A stretch of 64,000 nt of DNA, from NCBI GenBank assembly GCA_963783355.1, contig CAWANF010000015.1, positions 62,001-126,000 of the forward strand, in the 5' to 3' direction. The DNA comes from CAWANF01 sp963783355 (lineage in GTDB: Bacteria > Bacteroidota > Rhodothermia > Balneolales > DATFMH01). This document shows, piece after piece, positions 62,100 through 64,000 of the stretch (position 1 is the stretch's first letter; each line of letters starts with the position of its first letter). The position numbers and the translations under genes are program-made. Below the pieces are notes generated by a model. The model was not told the DNA's origin. It saw nothing but the letters and a program-made list of their open reading frames with translations, and did no database searches.

Positions 62100-64000
62100 T
62101 CATTTTGCCCACGATTTCACATCCTGATACACTTCCGGAAATTCAAGATGTTCACCATCGCCTGATACTTTGGCTTCAAATTCGGTCGGCCCTTCGCTTT
62201 CTTGAGACAACAAGAGCTTTGCAAGTTTATTTACGACCTCTGTCTGTATGAGTCGTTTTAGCGGCCGTGCTCCATAAACCGGATCATATCCTCGTGCAGC
62301 CAGCCAATCTTTAACATCATCACTAACAATTAATGTTATTTGATTTTTTACCAACAACTTATGTACGTGTTGCAGCCGAATATCAACAATAGAACGCAGG
62401 TCGGCTTTTCCAAGCGGATGGAATACAATCACATCATCAACACGATTCAGAAACTCGGGACGAATCGTTTGTTTTAATAAATCCATTAGCTTATTTCTCA
62501 GTATATCATATTCATCTTCCGAAAATGTCCCGCCGGTTTCCTGAATCTTATTTTGAATAAGATGGGAACCAATATTACTCGTCATAATAATGATGGTATT
62601 CTTGAAATCTACGGTAACGCCCTTATTATCTGTTAATCTTCCATCATCGAGCACCTGCAGGAGGATATTAAACACATCAGGATGTGCTTTTTCTATCTCA
62701 TCCAGCAATACAACCGAATATGGACGCCGGCGCACAGCCTCTGTTAATTGACCCCCTTCTTCATATCCGACGTAACCCGGAGGCGCTCCAACGAGCCTGC
62801 TCACACTATGACGTTCCATATACTCACTCATATCAATTCGGACCATCGCATTTTCATCATTAAACAAGTATTCCGCCAGGGACCGGGCCAGCTCGGTTTT
62901 CCCGACACCAGTCGATCCCAGGAATATAAATGAGCCGATTGGGCGCCCGATGTCCTGCAAGCCTGCACGTGAACGGCGAACGGCATTCGAAACAGCTTCA
63001 ATGGCCTGTTCCTGTCCGATAACTCTTTTATGAAGTTCTTCTTCCATTAAAAGAAGTTTCTGACGCTCACTTTGCAGCATTTTCTTAACCGGGATGCCCG
63101 TCCATCTTGAAACAATATCAGCAATGTCCTCATCTTCCACTTCTTCTTTCAACATAGCTCGGTTTTTCTGAACCTCGGCCAGTTTTTGATTCGCTTCTAC
63201 CAGATCACTTTCCAGTTTTTTGATGGTTCCGTAGCGTAATTCGGCAACGCGTTCATATTCGCTATTTCGTTCCGCTTTATCCGCTTCCTGTTTTGCAGCT
63301 TCAATAGCCTGTTTCATTCCCCGAATATTTTGAATCAGATCTTTCTCAGTCTTCCAGTGCGTTTTAAGCATATCTCGCTGTTCTTCGAGATCGGCAATTT
63401 CCCTGGAAATACTTTCGATTTTGACCTTGTCATTTTCACGTTTTAAAGCCTGACGCTCAATCTCTAACTGACGAATCTGACGATCGATGTTATCCAACTC
63501 CTCGGGCATCGAGTCGATTTCCAGCCGTAATTTTGAAGCAGCTTCATCAATCAAATCAATGGCCTTATCCGGGAGGAAACGGCCGGCAATATAACGATGA
63601 GATAGTTCAGCTGCTGCCACGATAGCGGAATCTGTAATCCGAACCCCATGATGCAGTTCATAACGCTCTTTTAGTCCGCGCAAAATAGATACAGTGTCTT
63701 CTACCGATGGTTCCCCAACGAATACGGTCTGCAACCGGCGTTCCAGGGCTTTATCCTTTTCGATAAATTTTCTATACTCGGCCAATGTAGTGGCACCAAT
63801 AGCTTTCAATTCACCCCTTGCCAGGCTCGGTTTCAAAATATTGGCGGCATCCATGGCTCCCTCAGTAGCTCCGGCACCTACCAGTGTATGGATTTCATCG
63901 ATAAACAGAATAATTTCGCCATCGGAGTCGCTGACTTCCTTCACAACGGCTTTTAAACGATCCTCAAATTCACCTCTGAATTTTGTGCCGGCAATAAGCG
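62100..64000 (-). CDS. clpB: ATP-dependent disaggregase ClpB, C-terminal part (5' end beyond the window)
   Basis: About 632 residues are visible; the frame stays open to the right edge (LIAGTKFRGEFEDRLKAVV before the first in-frame GTG), so no start is assigned. Visible parts: the end of ATPase domain 1 with Walker B ILFIDEIHTLVGAG and GATTLAEYRKFIEKDKALER; the long coiled-coil M domain (about 270 residues in, REIADLEEQRDMLKTHWKTE) that marks ClpB rather than ClpA/ClpC; ATPase domain 2 with FLGSTGVGKTELARSLAEYL, VVLLDEIEKAHPDVF and MTSNIGSHLI; and the C-terminal domain with YDPVYGARPLKRLIQ. With DnaK it dissolves protein aggregates. Heat-shock regulation cannot be judged because the promoter is outside. 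Confidence 0.97.
   Translation of the reverse strand, partial: LIAGTKFRGEFEDRLKAVVKEVSDSDGEIILFIDEIHTLVGAGATEGAMDAANILKPSLARGELKAIGATTLAEYRKFIEKDKALERRLQTVFVGEPSVEDTVSILRGLKERYELHHGVRITDSAIVAAAELSHRYIAGRFLPDKAIDLIDEAASKLRLEIDSMPEELDNIDRQIRQLEIERQALKRENDKVKIESISREIADLEEQRDMLKTHWKTEKDLIQNIRGMKQAIEAAKQEADKAERNSEYERVAELRYGTIKKLESDLVEANQKLAEVQKNRAMLKEEVEDEDIADIVSRWTGIPVKKMLQSERQKLLLMEEELHKRVIGQEQAIEAVSNAVRRSRAGLQDIGRPIGSFIFLGSTGVGKTELARSLAEYLFNDENAMVRIDMSEYMERHSVSRLVGAPPGYVGYEEGGQLTEAVRRRPYSVVLLDEIEKAHPDVFNILLQVLDDGRLTDNKGVTVDFKNTIIIMTSNIGSHLIQNKIQETGGTFSEDEYDILRNKLMDLLKQTIRPEFLNRVDDVIVFHPLGKADLRSIVDIRLQHVHKLLVKNQITLIVSDDVKDWLAARGYDPVYGARPLKRLIQTEVVNKLAKLLLSQESEGPTEFEAKVSGDGEHLEFPEVYQDVKSWAK

Noticed and set aside
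1..64000. CRISPR arrays, prophage or insertion sequences
   Set aside because: No regularly spaced repeats, no phage structural genes, no transposase and no terminal inverted repeats were seen.

Overview
The window reads as chromosomal DNA of a Gram-negative, AT-leaning bacterium of the FCB group. The best pointer is the C-terminal secretion/sorting tail of two giant secreted proteins at 32867-40207 (QNYPNPFNPTT...KVYNILGREVATLV...GLYFYRLRTKGY...RKMLLLK), which is typical of Ignavibacteria, Calditrichota, KSB1 and relatives. Outer-membrane beta-barrel proteins, an OmpA-family lipid/peptidoglycan linker and TorF-like porin agree with a diderm envelope. The exact phylum is inference. I see no prophage, insertion sequence, CRISPR array or rRNA. 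Two tRNA genes (Pro-CGG and Leu-UAA) are present.

Layout. 1-3.6 kb: start of a UbiB-type kinase, a phasin/PhaR pair for polyhydroxyalkanoate granules, a telomere-like G-rich tandem array, and an HMG-CoA reductase with an extra N-terminal domain. 3.8-10.4 kb: hisF, gltB and hisIE on the plus strand. 10.9-17 kb: OmpA-family protein, OPT transporter, glgC, a zinc-less DksA-like protein and a small HicB-like protein. 17.6-22.4 kb: a four-gene phosphorelay (kinase, single-domain receiver, hybrid kinase, LuxR-type regulator). 22.4-31.7 kb: housekeeping genes (GIY-YIG protein, tRNA-Pro, gap, pruA, ankyrin protein, then rel-HU-ruvX-def-fmt). 31.9-40.2 kb: a small barrel protein, tRNA-Leu and a tandem pair of ~1100-residue secreted FG-GAP proteins. 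40.4-43.8 kb: DUF3307/SatD pair and a cytosolic trypsin-like protease followed by a small protein resembling its N-terminal domain. 44.3-50.6 kb: metH (frameshifted) and a kinase/OmpR pair. 51.2-54.7 kb: nitrogen module (small ORF, atypical P-II, Amt, TorF-like porin). 54.7-64 kb: rarA, pccB with an acidic unknown protein, an orphan ABC ATPase, an M29 aminopeptidase, an AraC-type regulator and the 3' part of clpB.

How it fits together. Nitrogen metabolism recurs: gltB (GOGAT) lies between two histidine genes that release or use glutamine nitrogen, pruA makes glutamate from proline, and P-II/Amt/porin handle ammonium. A perfect palindrome AAAAGCGCTTTT occurs ~310 bp before gltB and ~200 bp before the P-II/Amt module, which suggests a shared regulator. 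Carbon storage also recurs (phaR/phasin, glgC). The most system-like, poorly described units are the SatD-like palm-domain/DUF3307 membrane pair, the protease plus solo prodomain-like protein, and the tandem giant secreted proteins with Ser/Thr-rich amphipathic beta regions. Two genes (metH and the second giant protein) each carry an apparent single-base insertion; these may be real or assembly errors.
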